Counted from the first letter of the stretch, positions 50,403-61,497 are shown. The stretch: 64,000 bases of DNA from Microbacterium sp. GCS4 (GCF_001262495.1 NZ_LGYE01000001.1:868001-932000); one strand, 5' to 3'. Notes: generated by a model from the sequence alone, not told the origin. Made by a program: numbers and translations.

Positions 50403-51728
50403 ATGGATGCTCTCACGATCGTTCTCCTCCTGGTGGCGCTGCTCGTCGGCGGTGCCGTCGGGTGGATGCTGCGCTCCGGGCGTGGCGCGGCGGAGATCGC
50501 GCGCGCGGAGGCCGAGCTGGCTGCCGCGCGCGACGACCGCGACCGTCAGTACGACCTCTATCGCGACGCCGTCGAGCACAGTCGTCAGGAGCAGCGGGCC
50601 GAGGCGCAGCGCGTGCAGCAGCAGAACGCCGTGCTGACGGCTCTCGCGCCCGTGCGTGAGAGCCTGCAGCAGATGCAGAGCAAGGTCGCGGCGATGGAGA
50701 CCGACCGTCAGGCGCAGTTCGGCTCCCTCGCCGAACAGCTGCGGCGCGCTCAGGAATCAGATGAGGCGCTGCGGGCGACGACGGAGTCCCTTGCCGGTGC
50801 GCTTCGCTCGACGGCCACCCGCGGCGTCTGGGGCGAGACTCAGCTGCGGCGTGTCGTCGAGGCCGCCGGGCTCACCCGGCACGTCGACTTCGACCTCCAG
50901 ACGACCATCACCTCCGACCGCGGCCAGGGGCGCCCCGACATGGTGATCCGGCTCGCGGGCGGAGCCTCGATCGCAGTCGACGCGAAGGTGCCGCTCGACG
51001 CCTACCTGCAGGCGTCTGCACTCCCCCTCGGGGATGCGCACGAGACTCAGCGCCGTGCACTGCTTCAGAAGCACGTAAAGGCCGTGCGCGCGCACATCGA
51101 CGCCCTCGCGAAGAAGGCGTACTGGTCAGGGCTCGAGGCGGGGCCGGAGTTCGTCATCTGCTTCCTGCCGAGCGAGTCTCTGCTGGCCGCGGCGATCGAT
51201 GAGGATCCGACGTTACTCGATCACGCGTTCGGTCAGCGCGTCGCATTGGCCTCGCCCGTGAACCTCTGGGCCGTGCTGAAGACCGTCGCCTACACGTGGA
51301 CGCAGCAAGAGGTGTCTACCGAGGCACGCGCCCTGTTGACGCTGGGCACGCAGCTGTATGACCGCCTCGGCGTGCTCGCCGGGCATGCCGACGACCTGCG
51401 TCGAGCGCTGGAGCGCACGGTCGACACCTACAACCGCTTCGCCGGGTCGCTCGAGAGCCGGGTGCTCGTCACCGCACGGCAGTTCCCCGGCATCGATGCG
51501 TCCGGTCTCGACAGCGCCCCCGCCCGGGTCACCGCGCAGCCTCGCCGCTTCACCGCGATCGAGCTTGTCGGCGACGAGGAGAGCACCCGCGCCGACGGTT
51601 CCGACGAGAAGATGGACGTGCAGATGGACGTGCGCACGGACGAACGCACTGAGGAGCCGCATCTCCGGGCAGACGTCGGCGAGGTCCGCGGCCGGCTGGA
51701 TTCGGGGGGTGCGACCCACCGCCGCTGA
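50403..51728 (+). CDS. rmuC: DNA recombination protein RmuC
   Basis: A 441-aa protein. One N-terminal membrane helix (LTIVLLLVALLVGGAVGWML) is followed by a long coiled coil (about 25-120, rich in Ala/Glu/Arg/Gln). The RmuC nuclease-like domain then follows with TRGVWGETQLRRVVEAAGLT, DMVIRLAGGASIAVDAKVPL (PD-(D/E)xK-like core), and FVICFLPSESLLAAAIDEDP. RmuC limits recombination at inverted repeats. The C-terminal 60 residues are acidic and repetitive (KMDVQMDVRTDER). It ends where the convergent small membrane gene ends (one base apart). Confidence 0.92.
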   Translation: MDALTIVLLLVALLVGGAVGWMLRSGRGAAEIARAEAELAAARDDRDRQYDLYRDAVEHSRQEQRAEAQRVQQQNAVLTALAPVRESLQQMQSKVAAMETDRQAQFGSLAEQLRRAQESDEALRATTESLAGALRSTATRGVWGETQLRRVVEAAGLTRHVDFDLQTTITSDRGQGRPDMVIRLAGGASIAVDAKVPLDAYLQASALPLGDAHETQRRALLQKHVKAVRAHIDALAKKAYWSGLEAGPEFVICFLPSESLLAAAIDEDPTLLDHAFGQRVALASPVNLWAVLKTVAYTWTQQEVSTEARALLTLGTQLYDRLGVLAGHADDLRRALERTVDTYNRFAGSLESRVLVTARQFPGIDASGLDSAPARVTAQPRRFTAIELVGDEESTRADGSDEKMDVQMDVRTDERTEEPHLRADVGEVRGRLDSGGATHRR

Positions 51729-52028
51729 TCAGGCGACGCCGGGGACGCCGCTCAGCAGCAGGATGACGAGCCCGCTCGTGACGACGAACGCGCCGACCAT
51801 CCACCACGAGCTGAGCTCGTGTCCTTCGTCCCGACGCTTGCGGAACAGCACGTCCGCACGGCGAGCAGGGTCCGTCACCACGACAGCCGGAGGGGCGGAC
51901 GTGGACGCCGCGGGCGCTGCTGCTCCCGGCGCCGACGCCTCGTCGACGTTCACCCGAAGGATTCGACCGGTGTTCGTGGTGACGATCTTCGTCCGTGCGG
52001 GGATTCCGCTCGTGTGCTGCGTTGCCAT
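51729..52028 (-). CDS. 99-aa single-span membrane protein
   Basis: Starts MATQHTSGIPARTKIVTTNT. An Ala/Pro/Ser-rich stretch (APGAAAPAASTSAPPAVVV) is followed by a charged motif and a single C-terminal helix (WWMVGAFVVTSGLVILLLSG). It looks like a tail-anchored protein. ATG at 52028 has GAGGGCGAGCAC upstream. No family is recognised. Confidence 0.65.
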   Translation of the reverse strand: MATQHTSGIPARTKIVTTNTGRILRVNVDEASAPGAAAPAASTSAPPAVVVTDPARRADVLFRKRRDEGHELSSWWMVGAFVVTSGLVILLLSGVPGVA

Positions 52029-52159
52029 GTGCTCGCCCTCCTCAGCCTGCGGTGCCTGGCGGCTCCGTCGACGGCGACAAACCCAGGCTCAATTGTGCCA
52101 TGAGGGGCGTGCAAACCCGGTTTCGGGCCTCGAACGATGGATGACGGGTCGGTAACGAT

Positions 52160-52186
52160 GCCCCGACGAACGGCTCCGATCGGGGC
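52160..52186 (-). terminator. Hairpin after glpX
   Basis: GCCCCGA (52160-52166) pairs with TCGGGGC (52180-52186) around 13 nt, 24 bp beyond the glpX stop. Confidence 0.55.
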
Positions 52187-52209
52187 TCAGAGAGGGTCTC
52201 CGGAACGGC

Positions 52210-53196
52210 TCAGAGCCACTTGGAGACGAGGTGCTCCGAAGCGATTCGACGCAGCGTTCCCGAGGCGCCGCGCAGCACGACGCTCTCCGTGTAGATGTAG
52301 CCGCCCTCACGACGCACTCCACCGACCAGCTGTCCGTCGGTGACCCCCGTGGCGACGAAGATCGTGTTGTCGCCCCGCACGAGGTCGTCGGCCTCATAGA
52401 CCTTGTCCATGTCGAGACCCGCGTCGATCCCGCGCTGGCGCTCATCGTCGTCTCGTGGCCACAGCCGCCCCTGGATGTGACCGCCGAGCGCCTTGATCGC
52501 GCAGGCCGTCACGATGCCCTCCGGGCTGCCGCCCACGCCCACGCACATGTCGGTGCGGGCCGCATGACGGGCGGCATTGATGCCGCCGGCGACATCGCCG
52601 TCGCTCATGAGGCGGGTTCCCGCACCGGCGTCGCGGATCTCCTGGATGAGCTTCTCGTGGCGCGGACGGTTCAGCACGGAGACGACGATCTCGTCGACCG
52701 GCTTGCCGAGAGCTCCGGCCAGCTTGCGGATGTTCTCGCCGATCGGGAGGCGGATGTCGACGACGCCGACGCCGGCAGGTCCCGTCACGAGCTTGTCCAT
52801 GTAGAAGACGCTCGATGCGTCGAGCATCGAACCGCGATCGGACACCGCGATGACGGAGAGGGCGTTCTGCCGACCGGCGGCCGTGAGCGAGGTGCCGTCG
52901 ATCGGGTCAACGGCGATGTCGCACTCCGGGCCGACACCCGTGCCGACCTCCTCGCCGTTGAACAGCATCGGCGCGTTGTCCTTCTCGCCCTCGCCGATCA
53001 CGACACGGCCCTGGAACGCCACCGTCCCGAGGAACGCCCGCATGGCGTCGACGGCGGCGCCGTCCGCTGCCTCCTTGGCGCCGCGGCCGATGAACGGCAC
53101 GGCGCGGATGGCCGCGGCCTCGGTCGCACGCACCAGCTCCATTGCGAGATTTCGGTCAGGACGCAGGGGGCTCAGATCGGCCGTCAGACTCACCAT
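52210..53196 (-). CDS. glpX: Class II fructose-1,6-bisphosphatase
   Basis: A 328-aa gluconeogenic enzyme that removes the 1-phosphate of fructose 1,6-bisphosphate. Metal and substrate motifs: VVIGEGEKDNAPMLFNGEEV, IAVDPIDGTSLTAAGRQNAL and GVGGSPEGIVTACAIKALGG. This GlpX form is the main FBPase in actinobacteria. ATG at 53194-53196 has TATGCT (53203-53208) six bases upstream and no ribosome site, so it is probably leaderless; the 41 upstream in-frame residues are not supported. It is divergent from fbaA, which catalyses the neighbouring aldol step. Confidence 0.95.
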   Translation of the reverse strand: MVSLTADLSPLRPDRNLAMELVRATEAAAIRAVPFIGRGAKEAADGAAVDAMRAFLGTVAFQGRVVIGEGEKDNAPMLFNGEEVGTGVGPECDIAVDPIDGTSLTAAGRQNALSVIAVSDRGSMLDASSVFYMDKLVTGPAGVGVVDIRLPIGENIRKLAGALGKPVDEIVVSVLNRPRHEKLIQEIRDAGAGTRLMSDGDVAGGINAARHAARTDMCVGVGGSPEGIVTACAIKALGGHIQGRLWPRDDDERQRGIDAGLDMDKVYEADDLVRGDNTIFVATGVTDGQLVGGVRREGGYIYTESVVLRGASGTLRRIASEHLVSKWL

Positions 53197-53379
53197 GCGG
53201 TCAGCATAGCCAGCCAGGGGCGCGCAAACGCTCCGTTTTCGTCTCCCGCGACACGAAGAAAGCACGATTCTTAACATCAGCGCAGGAGATCGCATCCCCC
53301 GATGTCGGCTCCCCGGCATCCACCTGTCGTCCCCGATAGAGTGACTGCTGTCCCGGCTTCACCTATCGCAGGAGTTCTC

Positions 53380-54408
53380 ATGCCCGTCGCCACCCCGGAT
53401 CAGTACGCCGAAATGCTCGACCGCGCGAAGGCCGGCGGCTTCGCGTACCCCGCATTCAACGTCTCGAGCTCGCAGACCATCAACTCCGTCCTCCAGGGCC
53501 TGACCGAGGCCGGCTCCGACGGCATCATCCAGGTCACGACGGGCGGTGCCGACTACTTCGCCGGCCACACCGTCAAGGCCCGCGCCACGGGCGCACTCGC
53601 GTTCGCGCGCTACGCCACCGAGGTCGCCAAGAACTACCCGGTCACGGTCGCCCTGCACACCGACCACTGCCCCAAGGATGCGCTCGCCGGCTTCGTCGAG
53701 CCCCTCATCGCCGCCTCGGAGGACGAGGTCAAGGCGGGTCGCAACCCGATCTTCCAGTCGCACATGTGGGACGGCTCGGCCGTGCCGCTCGCCGAGAACA
53801 TCGAGATCGCCAAGGACCTCCTCCCTCGCATGAAGGCGATCAACGCGATCCTCGAGGTCGAGATCGGCGTCGTCGGAGGCGAGGAGGACGGCGTCGCGCA
53901 CGAGGGCTCGAACGAGGCCCTCTACACGACCTTCGCCGACGTCGACCAGGCCGTCCAGGCGCTGGGCCTCGGCGAGCAGGGCCGCTACATCGCCGCCCTC
54001 ACGTTCGGCAACGTGCACGGCGTGTACAAGCCCGGAGGCGTCAAGCTGCGCCCCGAGCTGCTGGGCGAGATCCAGCAGCAGGTCGCCGCGAAGTACAACA
54101 CCTCGGAGAAGCCGCTCGACCTCGTCTTCCACGGCGGCTCGGGTTCGACCGACGAGGAGATCGCGCTCGCTGTCGCCAACGGCGTCATCAAGATGAACAT
54201 CGACACCGACACGCAGTACGCCTACACGCGGGCGATCGCGGACTACATGTTCAAGAACTACGACGGCGTCCTCAAGGTCGACGGTGAGGTCGGGAACAAG
54301 AAGCAGTACGACCCGCGCGCCTGGGGCAAGATCGCGGAGACGGCGATGGCCGCCCGCGTCGTGGAGTCCACTCGCCAGCTCGGCTCCTACGGCCAGTCGC
54401 AGAGCTGA
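53380..54408 (+). CDS. fbaA: Class II fructose-bisphosphate aldolase
   Basis: A 342-aa zinc-dependent aldolase of glycolysis and gluconeogenesis. GFAYPAFNVSSSQTINSVLQ, the zinc-site VALHTDHCPKDALAGFVEPL, catalytic loop EVEIGVVGGEEDGVAHEGSN, and phosphate-binding LVFHGGSGSTDEEIALAVAN and GVIKMNIDTDTQYAYTRAI are all present. ATG at 53380 has AGGAG in front; TAGAGT (53337-53342) is a plausible -10. It faces away from glpX, so the two FBP enzymes share a control region. A perfect terminator follows. Confidence 0.97.
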   Translation: MPVATPDQYAEMLDRAKAGGFAYPAFNVSSSQTINSVLQGLTEAGSDGIIQVTTGGADYFAGHTVKARATGALAFARYATEVAKNYPVTVALHTDHCPKDALAGFVEPLIAASEDEVKAGRNPIFQSHMWDGSAVPLAENIEIAKDLLPRMKAINAILEVEIGVVGGEEDGVAHEGSNEALYTTFADVDQAVQALGLGEQGRYIAALTFGNVHGVYKPGGVKLRPELLGEIQQQVAAKYNTSEKPLDLVFHGGSGSTDEEIALAVANGVIKMNIDTDTQYAYTRAIADYMFKNYDGVLKVDGEVGNKKQYDPRAWGKIAETAMAARVVESTRQLGSYGQSQS

Positions 54409-54423
54409 CCCGCGCTCAGACGA

Positions 54424-54457
54424 CGGATGCCCCCGGCCGATCGGCCGGGGGCATCCG
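54424..54457. terminator. Bidirectional terminator between fbaA and the membrane gene
   Basis: A perfect 34-bp palindrome: CGGATGCCCCCGGCCGA (54424-54440) is followed directly by its complement (54441-54457). It lies 15 bp beyond fbaA and 20 bp before the stop of the convergent gene, serving both. Confidence 0.85.
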
Positions 54458-54477
54458 TGTATCCGAGTCGACGAAGC

Positions 54478-55002
54478 TCAGGAGCCGGAGCTGCGAGCGA
54501 TGTACTCCATGAACGCGGGATCCCCCATGAGCGGGATCGCGACGCAGATGGAGGTGGCGATCATGGTGACCACCGCTCCGACGAGTGGCACCCACCAGGC
54601 GACGAGTCCGCGACGCAGTCTGCGGATCGCGACCGCGGCGGTGAGCGACCAGCCGACGACCAGGACTATCGCGGCGATGGTCCCCCAGAGTCTGCCTTGC
54701 GCGTAGTTCGTGAACTCGCCCTCGACTCCGACGATGCGCATGACCTCGTTCATGGCCGTCGCGAAGTCGAGGTAGGACAGACCGGTCATGACGACGTTGA
54801 TCAGGCCGTAGGCGAGCAGACCGATCGTGATGACCCGGTCCACCGGGTGCGAGCGTTTCACGGGCGCCTCGACAGCCGTGGGCGCGACAGGCGCCTGCTC
54901 GACCAGCACGGGAGGCGCTTGATCCAGCGGGGGCAGACCAGCGGCCCTGCGCTGCTCCTCGGGAGTCGCGAGCTCCCCGTACTGCGGACGCTGATCGCTC
55001 AT
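54478..55002 (-). CDS. Four-helix membrane protein, unknown (DUF6264-like)
   Basis: A 174-aa protein with a Pro-rich N-terminal 60 residues (LATPEEQRRAAGLPPLDQAP) and helices at about 62-82, 106-125, 131-151 and a last one near the C-terminus. It resembles a Microbacteriaceae-specific family that I tentatively recall as DUF6264. ATG at 55000-55002 has TACCAT (55009-55014) six bases upstream, favouring this start over longer in-frame options to 55191. Function unknown. Confidence 0.65.
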   Translation of the reverse strand: MSDQRPQYGELATPEEQRRAAGLPPLDQAPPVLVEQAPVAPTAVEAPVKRSHPVDRVITIGLLAYGLINVVMTGLSYLDFATAMNEVMRIVGVEGEFTNYAQGRLWGTIAAIVLVVGWSLTAAVAIRRLRRGLVAWWVPLVGAVVTMIATSICVAIPLMGDPAFMEYIARSSGS

Positions 55003-55163
55003 TCCGACATGGTATCCGGCGCGCATCGGAGCGGCTCCCAGCCGGAAGGGTCCGAAGACGGTGACGGCCCCGGAGGCATGGGGAATCCTCGGGGCCGCGG
55101 ACGGCGAGCACTGGGGACACCCGCCGTCCTGGTGGAACAGGACACTGGGGAGGCCCCGCCACC

Positions 55164-55192
55164 TGTGGACGTCGTTCGCACAGACGTCCACA
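55164..55192 (-). terminator. Hairpin downstream of the IclR gene
   Basis: TGTGGACGTC (55164-55173) and GACGTCCACA (55183-55192) are perfect 10-bp arms with a 9-nt loop, 65 bp beyond the IclR stop. It could be its terminator or an operator. The rest of 55003-55256 holds no gene that I can support. Confidence 0.5.
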
Positions 55193-55256
55193 TCTTCGAG
55201 CCTAGGGAGGCGCGGAGTGGGTCGCCAGAGCTGTTTCTTCAGATGGTGAAACGGCG

Positions 55257-56048
55257 TCAGATCGAGAACTCGCCGGCCGGGAGGGCTCCATCGAGAGAGT
55301 CGGCTCCGAGCTGCAGGGACAGCCGCCGCGCGGTGCGCTGCAGGGATGTCACGAGAGCCCTGTCGACGACCGCATGGTCGGCGGGGAGCGAGATCGCGAG
55401 GGATGCGGAGACGTTCGGCGCCACGACGGGCACGGCCACGCAGGTGTTCCCGATCGCGTACTCCTCCTGATCGACCGTGAAGCCCGGCGAATGCTCGAGC
55501 TGCGTGAGCAGAGTGCGCCGATCGCTGATCGTCCGCGGCGTCAACTCCTCGAGACGATGGCGGGACAGGTAGTCGAGGCGCTCCTCGTCCGAAAGGTCCG
55601 TGAGGATCTGCTTGCCGAGCGCCGTCGCATGGGCGCTCGCATCCAGGCCGACCCAGAGCTCGATGCGCGGATTGCGCACGGCATCCACGATGTCCACCAG
55701 GTGCATCTCGCCGTCGTGGAAGCGAGACAGGTACGCCGTGGCGCCGACCTCCTCCGTCACCTCGCGCAGCGCGGAGCGCACCCGCGCGAGGAACACGCCC
55801 CGCGCATCGGCCTCGGTCTGGAACGCCGGGAACCGCGAACCCAGGACGAGGCCGTCAGGCTCGTTGGACAGGTAGCCCTCGTGGATGAGCGTCCGCACGA
55901 GGTTGTATGTCGTGCCGAGTGTGAGACCCGTGATCGCCGCGAGCATCTTGACCTGGAGCGGTCTCGGAGAGTTGGCGACGATGTCGACCAGGCGCAACGC
56001 GCGTTGCACGGACCCGATGAGGGTCGGCTCCGCTTCCGCGGCGCTCAT
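55257..56048 (-). CDS. IclR-family transcriptional regulator
   Basis: A 263-aa regulator. The N-terminal winged helix-turn-helix (SVQRALRLVDIVANSPRPLQ, then LGTTYNLVRTLIHEGYLSNE) is followed by the IclR effector domain (DASAHATALGKQILTDLSDE, DQEEYAIGNTCVAVPVVAPN). The ALGKQIL and EEYAIGN-CVAVPV strings are hallmarks of the effector-binding face. ATG at 56048 is chosen over an in-frame start at 56099 inside ispH; its ribosome site (AGGA) is close and weak. It lies four bases after ispH in the same direction and may be co-transcribed with it. Regulated genes are unknown. Confidence 0.9.
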   Translation of the reverse strand: MSAAEAEPTLIGSVQRALRLVDIVANSPRPLQVKMLAAITGLTLGTTYNLVRTLIHEGYLSNEPDGLVLGSRFPAFQTEADARGVFLARVRSALREVTEEVGATAYLSRFHDGEMHLVDIVDAVRNPRIELWVGLDASAHATALGKQILTDLSDEERLDYLSRHRLEELTPRTISDRRTLLTQLEHSPGFTVDQEEYAIGNTCVAVPVVAPNVSASLAISLPADHAVVDRALVTSLQRTARRLSLQLGADSLDGALPAGEFSI

Positions 56049-56052
56049 CGTC

Positions 56053-57132
<1,080 letters not shown>

Positions 57133-57186
57133 ACTCCGATTCTACCGTCGGCTGCCTGAGCGGGACCGGGAAGGTGCAGTGAGCGG

Positions 57187-58479
57187 ATGACCGTCTTCGA
57201 AGCGTCGACGAGATCGGGAGAGACCCCGCCGGCCGACGCCGTCGCCCCGCGCGACTCCTCGGCCGAAGCTCCTACCTCCGTCGCGCGGCTCAACGCGACC
57301 ATCCGGGACTTCGTGGCGCGCTGGAACACCGTCTGGGTGGAGGGCGAGATCACGTCCTGGAACGTCCGCGCCGGCAACGTCTTCGCGCGACTCAAGGACA
57401 CGCGCTCCGACGCGCAGATCTCGATCCGGATCTGGTCGAGCGTGCGTGCACGCATCCCGAACGACCTCGGCGTCGGCGACCACGTGGTCGCGGCGGTCAA
57501 GGCCGACTATTTCGTGAAGGCCGGCGACTTCAGCTTCGCGGTCTCCGCCATGAAGCACGTCGGGCTCGGCGACCAGCTCGAACGGCTCGAGCGCCTGCGC
57601 GCGCAGCTTCGCCAGGAAGGCCTCTTCGACCCCGCCCGCAAGAAGCGACTTCCGTTCCTGCCGCACATGATCGGCCTCATCACGGGTGAGAGATCGGATG
57701 CCGAGAAGGACGTGCACCGCAACGCGGAGCTGCGCTGGCCCCAGGTGCGCTTCCGCACGGAGTACGCGGCCGTGCAGGGCGACCGCTGCGTGCCCGACAC
57801 CCTGGCGGCACTCGCGCGCCTGGATGCCGACCCCGACGTCGACGTGATCGTGATCGCCCGCGGCGGCGGGGATCCGCAGACGCTCCTCGGGTTCAGCGAC
57901 GAGCGTCTCGTTCGAGCCGTCGCGGCGGCGAAGACGCCCATCGTGAGCGCGATCGGGCATGAGAACGACCACCCGCTGCTCGACGACGTGGCGGATCTCC
58001 GCGCCTCGACGCCGACCGACGCCGCGAAGCGCGTCGTCCCGGACGTGAGCGAGCAGCGCGCCCTCATCGCCCAGCTCCGCTCACGCGCCACCATGCGACT
58101 GACGCAGCGCGTGTCCCACGACATCGCCCAGCTCGAGCAGCTGCGGTCGCGTCCTGCGTTGCGCTCCCCCGACCCGATCACCGACGCACGCTCGCAGGAG
58201 GTCTGGCTGCTGCTCTCCCGCGGACGCGACACCGTCACCCGACGGCTGGACGCCGCCGGACGCGCCACGAGCGAGCTGCGCGCCTCGCTGCGAGCGCTGT
58301 CGCCCGCCGCGACGCTCGCCCGCGGTTACGCCATCGCGCACCTCGACGGCGGGGTGATCCTCCGCGACGCCGCCGACGCCCCGTCCGGAAGCACCCTCAC
58401 GATCACGGTCGACCGAGGCTCGATCGCGGCCCGCTCGGAAGGCGAGATCGCCGAGAGCGCCGATCCCCGGCCCGCGTGA
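57187..58479 (+). CDS. xseA: Exodeoxyribonuclease VII large subunit
   Basis: A 430-aa subunit with the N-terminal OB fold (TWVEGEITSWNVRAGNVFARL-like TVWVEGEITSWNVRAGN), then the catalytic domain with LPFLPHMIGLITGERSDAEK, VIVIARGGGDPQTLLGFSDE and SAIGHENDHPLLDDVADLRA, and a long helical C-terminus that binds XseB. Degrades single-stranded DNA from both ends. ATG at 57187 has GGGAAGG twelve bases upstream. xseB follows 54 bp downstream from its own -10. Confidence 0.95.
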   Translation: MTVFEASTRSGETPPADAVAPRDSSAEAPTSVARLNATIRDFVARWNTVWVEGEITSWNVRAGNVFARLKDTRSDAQISIRIWSSVRARIPNDLGVGDHVVAAVKADYFVKAGDFSFAVSAMKHVGLGDQLERLERLRAQLRQEGLFDPARKKRLPFLPHMIGLITGERSDAEKDVHRNAELRWPQVRFRTEYAAVQGDRCVPDTLAALARLDADPDVDVIVIARGGGDPQTLLGFSDERLVRAVAAAKTPIVSAIGHENDHPLLDDVADLRASTPTDAAKRVVPDVSEQRALIAQLRSRATMRLTQRVSHDIAQLEQLRSRPALRSPDPITDARSQEVWLLLSRGRDTVTRRLDAAGRATSELRASLRALSPAATLARGYAIAHLDGGVILRDAADAPSGSTLTITVDRGSIAARSEGEIAESADPRPA

Positions 58480-58533
58480 TCGACGCCTGTCCGCCCGCAG
58501 GGGCGCCGTCGCGCACCGCGTAGGATGGATGGC

Positions 58534-58773
58534 GTGAGTGCGCTGAACGACACCCCCGTTGACACGCTGTCGTTCGAGGCCGCGCGTGACGAGCTCGTGA
58601 AGGTGGTGTCGGAGCTCGAACAGGGCGCGCCGACCCTCGAGCAGTCGCTCGCGCTGTGGGAGCGTGGCGAGGCCCTCGCGGCGCGCTGCGAGGAGTGGCT
58701 CCTGGGCGCGAAGCGCCGCCTCGACGCCGCGCGCGCCGCAGCATCCGATGCTCCCGACGAGGATGCGTCGTGA
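58534..58773 (+). CDS. xseB: Exodeoxyribonuclease VII small subunit
   Basis: A 79-aa helical subunit: [40 protein letters not shown] and [13 protein letters not shown] are the standard XseB blocks. I choose the GTG at 58534 over an ATG at 58525 because the -10-like TAGGAT (58521-58526) overlaps that ATG and ends seven bases before the GTG, implying a one-base leader. It overlaps the next gene by four bases (GTGA), so it heads a coupled run: xseB, DUF4245, carbonic anhydrase, fumC. Confidence 0.93.
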   Translation: MSALNDTPVDTLSFEAARDELVKVVSELEQGAPTLEQSLALWERGEALAARCEEWLLGAKRRLDAARAAASDAPDEDAS

Positions 58774-59414
58774 GCAAGCGCCCACCCGTGGTCGCCGAAC
58801 TCGGCCGCCCGGAGACCCCGGAGGAGACGGCGACCCGCAAGGCGGAGTTCAGCCGGGCCTACCGGTCGAGCCAGACCATCCGCGGACTCGTCGCAGCGCT
58901 CATCGCGACCCTCGCGATCGTCGCCGTGATCGTGTTCGCGGTGCCACGCGGCGAGCCGGCAACCCCCCAGACGATCGATGTCGCCCGCATCGCCGCCGAC
59001 GTCGAGACCACCATGGGCAGCCCCGTGATCGTCCCGATCGACGACGACTTCTGGCGGGTCAACGCCGCAGGTCTCACCAGCGACGCGACCGTGGTGTGGG
59101 ACGTCACACTGGCCCCCGCATCCGAGAACGAACGCGGCTTCGTGAAGTTCGCCCAGGCGTTCGACGCCGATTCGTCCTGGGCCCCGCAGCGGTTGAACGG
59201 CATCGCACCCACCGACACGACGACGATCGGCGGGCTCGAGTGGGATGTCTACTCGCTCGGCGACGCCGGCGCGAAGCAGAACATCACCTACGCGATCGGC
59301 ACGCAGGCCGGCGACGACTACGTGCTCCTGTACGGCTCACGATCGGCCGATTCGACCGCCGAGCTCGCGGAGTCCCTCGTCCCCCAGATCCGCGAACTCT
59401 CGGAGTCCTCATGA
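58770..59414 (+). CDS. DUF4245-family membrane-anchored protein
   Basis: A 214-aa protein with one N-terminal helix ([20 protein letters not shown], about residues 37-56) and an extracytoplasmic domain with [39 protein letters not shown] and [20 protein letters not shown]. This is the DUF4245 pattern seen in actinobacteria between xseB and glpX or fumC. The role is unknown. GTG at 58770 overlaps xseB and the stop overlaps the carbonic anhydrase start (ATGA). Confidence 0.85.
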   Translation: MSKRPPVVAELGRPETPEETATRKAEFSRAYRSSQTIRGLVAALIATLAIVAVIVFAVPRGEPATPQTIDVARIAADVETTMGSPVIVPIDDDFWRVNAAGLTSDATVVWDVTLAPASENERGFVKFAQAFDADSSWAPQRLNGIAPTDTTTIGGLEWDVYSLGDAGAKQNITYAIGTQAGDDYVLLYGSRSADSTAELAESLVPQIRELSESS

Positions 59415-60100
59415 CACAGACGCTCACCCCCACTGCCGCCTGGAAGCAGATGCAGGACGGCAACCAGCGGTTCGTCGACGACGCGCCCCGGCATCCGAAT
59501 CAGGACGTCGCGCGTCGTCGCCACCTCGCCGAAGCCCAGCATCCCGTCGCGACGCTGTTCGGATGCTCGGACTCGCGACTCGCCGCCGAGATCATCTTCG
59601 ACCTCGGCCTCGGCGACCTCTTCGTCGTCCGCAACGCCGGTCAGGTGATCGGCGAATCCATCGTCGCGAGCCTCGAGTACGCGGTCGCCGTGCTCGAAGT
59701 GCCTCTCATCGTCGTGCTCGCCCACGACTCGTGCGGCGCCGTGCGCGCCGCCATCGACGGCACCGCGATCGACGCGGCTCCCCTCCCCCCGCACATCTGG
59801 AAGCTCGTCGCCCCGATCGTCCCCGCCGCCCGCAAGGTCCTCGCCGAGAGCGGCGGGAGCACCGTCGACGAGATCGACGCCGAACTCGTCGGCCGAGAGC
59901 ACCTGCGCAACACGGTCGGCGACCTGCTGCAGTCGTCCGAGATCATCTCGAACGCCGTCGCGGAGGGCCGCTTGGGCATCGTGGGTGCGAACTACCGCCT
60001 GGCGGAGGGCACCGCCGTGCCCGTCATCACGGTGGGCATCGAGACCGACGGAATCGAGACCGAGGGGCAGAGCCCCGCAACCAAGGAAGGTTCGGAATGA
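59411..60100 (+). CDS. Beta-class carbonic anhydrase
   Basis: A 229-aa zinc enzyme interconverting CO2 and bicarbonate. Zinc ligands are Cys52 (FGCSDSR), His105 and Cys108 (LAHDSCGAV); Asp54 and Arg56 complete the catalytic dyad. The sequence [20 protein letters not shown] between them is the family core. Overlaps its neighbours by four bases on each side. Bicarbonate supply for carboxylases is the usual role; coupling to fumC suggests shared expression rather than a pathway link. Confidence 0.95.
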   Translation: MTQTLTPTAAWKQMQDGNQRFVDDAPRHPNQDVARRRHLAEAQHPVATLFGCSDSRLAAEIIFDLGLGDLFVVRNAGQVIGESIVASLEYAVAVLEVPLIVVLAHDSCGAVRAAIDGTAIDAAPLPPHIWKLVAPIVPAARKVLAESGGSTVDEIDAELVGREHLRNTVGDLLQSSEIISNAVAEGRLGIVGANYRLAEGTAVPVITVGIETDGIETEGQSPATKEGSE

Positions 60101-61497
60101 CCGACACCCAGCAGGAGTACCGCATCGAGCACGACACCATGGGCGAGGTGCGGGTACCCGTGAACGCGCTCTACGGGGCGCAGACGCAGCGCGCCGTGGA
60201 GAACTTCCCGATCTCGGGCAAGGGACTGGAGTCGGCGCAGATCGCCGCGCTCGCGCGCATCAAGAAGGCCGCAGCGCTCGCGAACAAGGACCTCGGCACC
60301 CTCGACGGCGCGATCGCCGACGCCATCGCCCAGGCTGCCGACCAGGTCGCCACCGGTGCGCACGACGGCGAGTTCCCGGTCGACACGTACCAGACCGGAT
60401 CCGGCACGTCGTCGAACATGAACATGAACGAGGTCCTCGCGACGCTCGCGACCCGCATCCTCGGCGCGAACGTCCACCCGAACGACCACGTGAACGCCTC
60501 GCAGTCGTCGAACGACGTCTTCCCGACCTCGGTGCACATCGCCGTCACGCAGGCCCTGATCGACACGCTCATCCCGGCCCTCGACCACCTCGCGGTCGCC
60601 CTGGAGGCCAAGGCCGAGCTGTGGAAGGACGCCGTCAAGTCCGGCCGCACGCATCTCATGGACGCGACTCCGGTCACGCTCGGCCAGGAGTTCGGCGGCT
60701 ACGCGCGCCAGATCCGCCTCGGCATCGAGCGCGTGCAGTCGGCGCTCCCCCGCGTCGCCGAGGTGCCCCTGGGCGGCACCGCCACCGGCACCGGCATCAA
60801 CACCCCTCTCGGCTTCCCGCAGAAGGTCATCGCGCTGCTCGCGGCCGAGACCGAGCTGCCGATCACCGAGGCCAAGGACCACTTCGAGGCGCAGGGAGCC
60901 CGCGACGGCCTCGTCGAGGCGTCCGGCGCGCTGCGCACGATCGCCGTCTCGCTCACCAAGATCAACAACGACCTGCGCTGGATGGGCTCCGGGCCGAACA
61001 CGGGTCTCGGCGAGCTGCACATCCCCGACCTGCAGCCCGGCTCGTCGATCATGCCCGGCAAGGTCAACCCCGTCGTCCCGGAGGCCGTGCTCATGGTGTG
61101 CGCGCGCGTGATCGGCAACGACGCCACGGTCGCCTGGGCCGGAGCATCCGGGTCCTTCGAGCTCAACGTCGCGATCCCGGTCATGGGCACGGCGCTGCTC
61201 GAGTCGATCCGCCTCCTCGCGAACGCCTCGCGCGTGCTCGCCGACAAGACGGTCGACGGTCTGCAGGCCAACACCGAGCGCGCTGCGGCCTTCGCGGGCA
61301 TGAGCCCGTCGATCGTGACTCCGCTCAACAAGCTCATCGGCTACGAGGCGGCCGCGAAGATCGCGAAGCACTCGGTCGCCAAGGGCATCACGGTGCGGGA
61401 TGCCGTGATCGACCTCGGCTACGTCGAGCGCGGCGAGCTCACCCTGGAGCAGCTGGACGAGAAGCTCGACCTGCTGTCGATGACGCACCCGGGCTGA
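60097..61497 (+). CDS. fumC: Class II fumarate hydratase
   Basis: A 466-aa iron-independent fumarase of the TCA cycle. Signature [16 protein letters not shown] near residue 320, active-site regions [19 protein letters not shown] and [17 protein letters not shown], and [20 protein letters not shown]. The length is normal. ATG overlaps the carbonic anhydrase stop. A 67-bp inverted repeat begins 29 bp after its stop and would also work as its terminator. Confidence 0.97.
   Translation: MTDTQQEYRIEHDTMGEVRVPVNALYGAQTQRAVENFPISGKGLESAQIAALARIKKAAALANKDLGTLDGAIADAIAQAADQVATGAHDGEFPVDTYQTGSGTSSNMNMNEVLATLATRILGANVHPNDHVNASQSSNDVFPTSVHIAVTQALIDTLIPALDHLAVALEAKAELWKDAVKSGRTHLMDATPVTLGQEFGGYARQIRLGIERVQSALPRVAEVPLGGTATGTGINTPLGFPQKVIALLAAETELPITEAKDHFEAQGARDGLVEASGALRTIAVSLTKINNDLRWMGSGPNTGLGELHIPDLQPGSSIMPGKVNPVVPEAVLMVCARVIGNDATVAWAGASGSFELNVAIPVMGTALLESIRLLANASRVLADKTVDGLQANTERAAAFAGMSPSIVTPLNKLIGYEAAAKIAKHSVAKGITVRDAVIDLGYVERGELTLEQLDEKLDLLSMTHPG

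Noticed and set aside
55003..55191. Longer N-terminus for the membrane protein ending at 54478
   Set aside because: The added residues show no coding bias, and the TACCAT-six-base-ATG arrangement supports the start at 55002.
55061..55249. 62-aa plus-strand frame rich in Trp, His and Arg (possible DUF2510-like peptide)
   Set aside because: No ribosome site or promoter pattern, and the residue order does not match the DUF2510 consensus.
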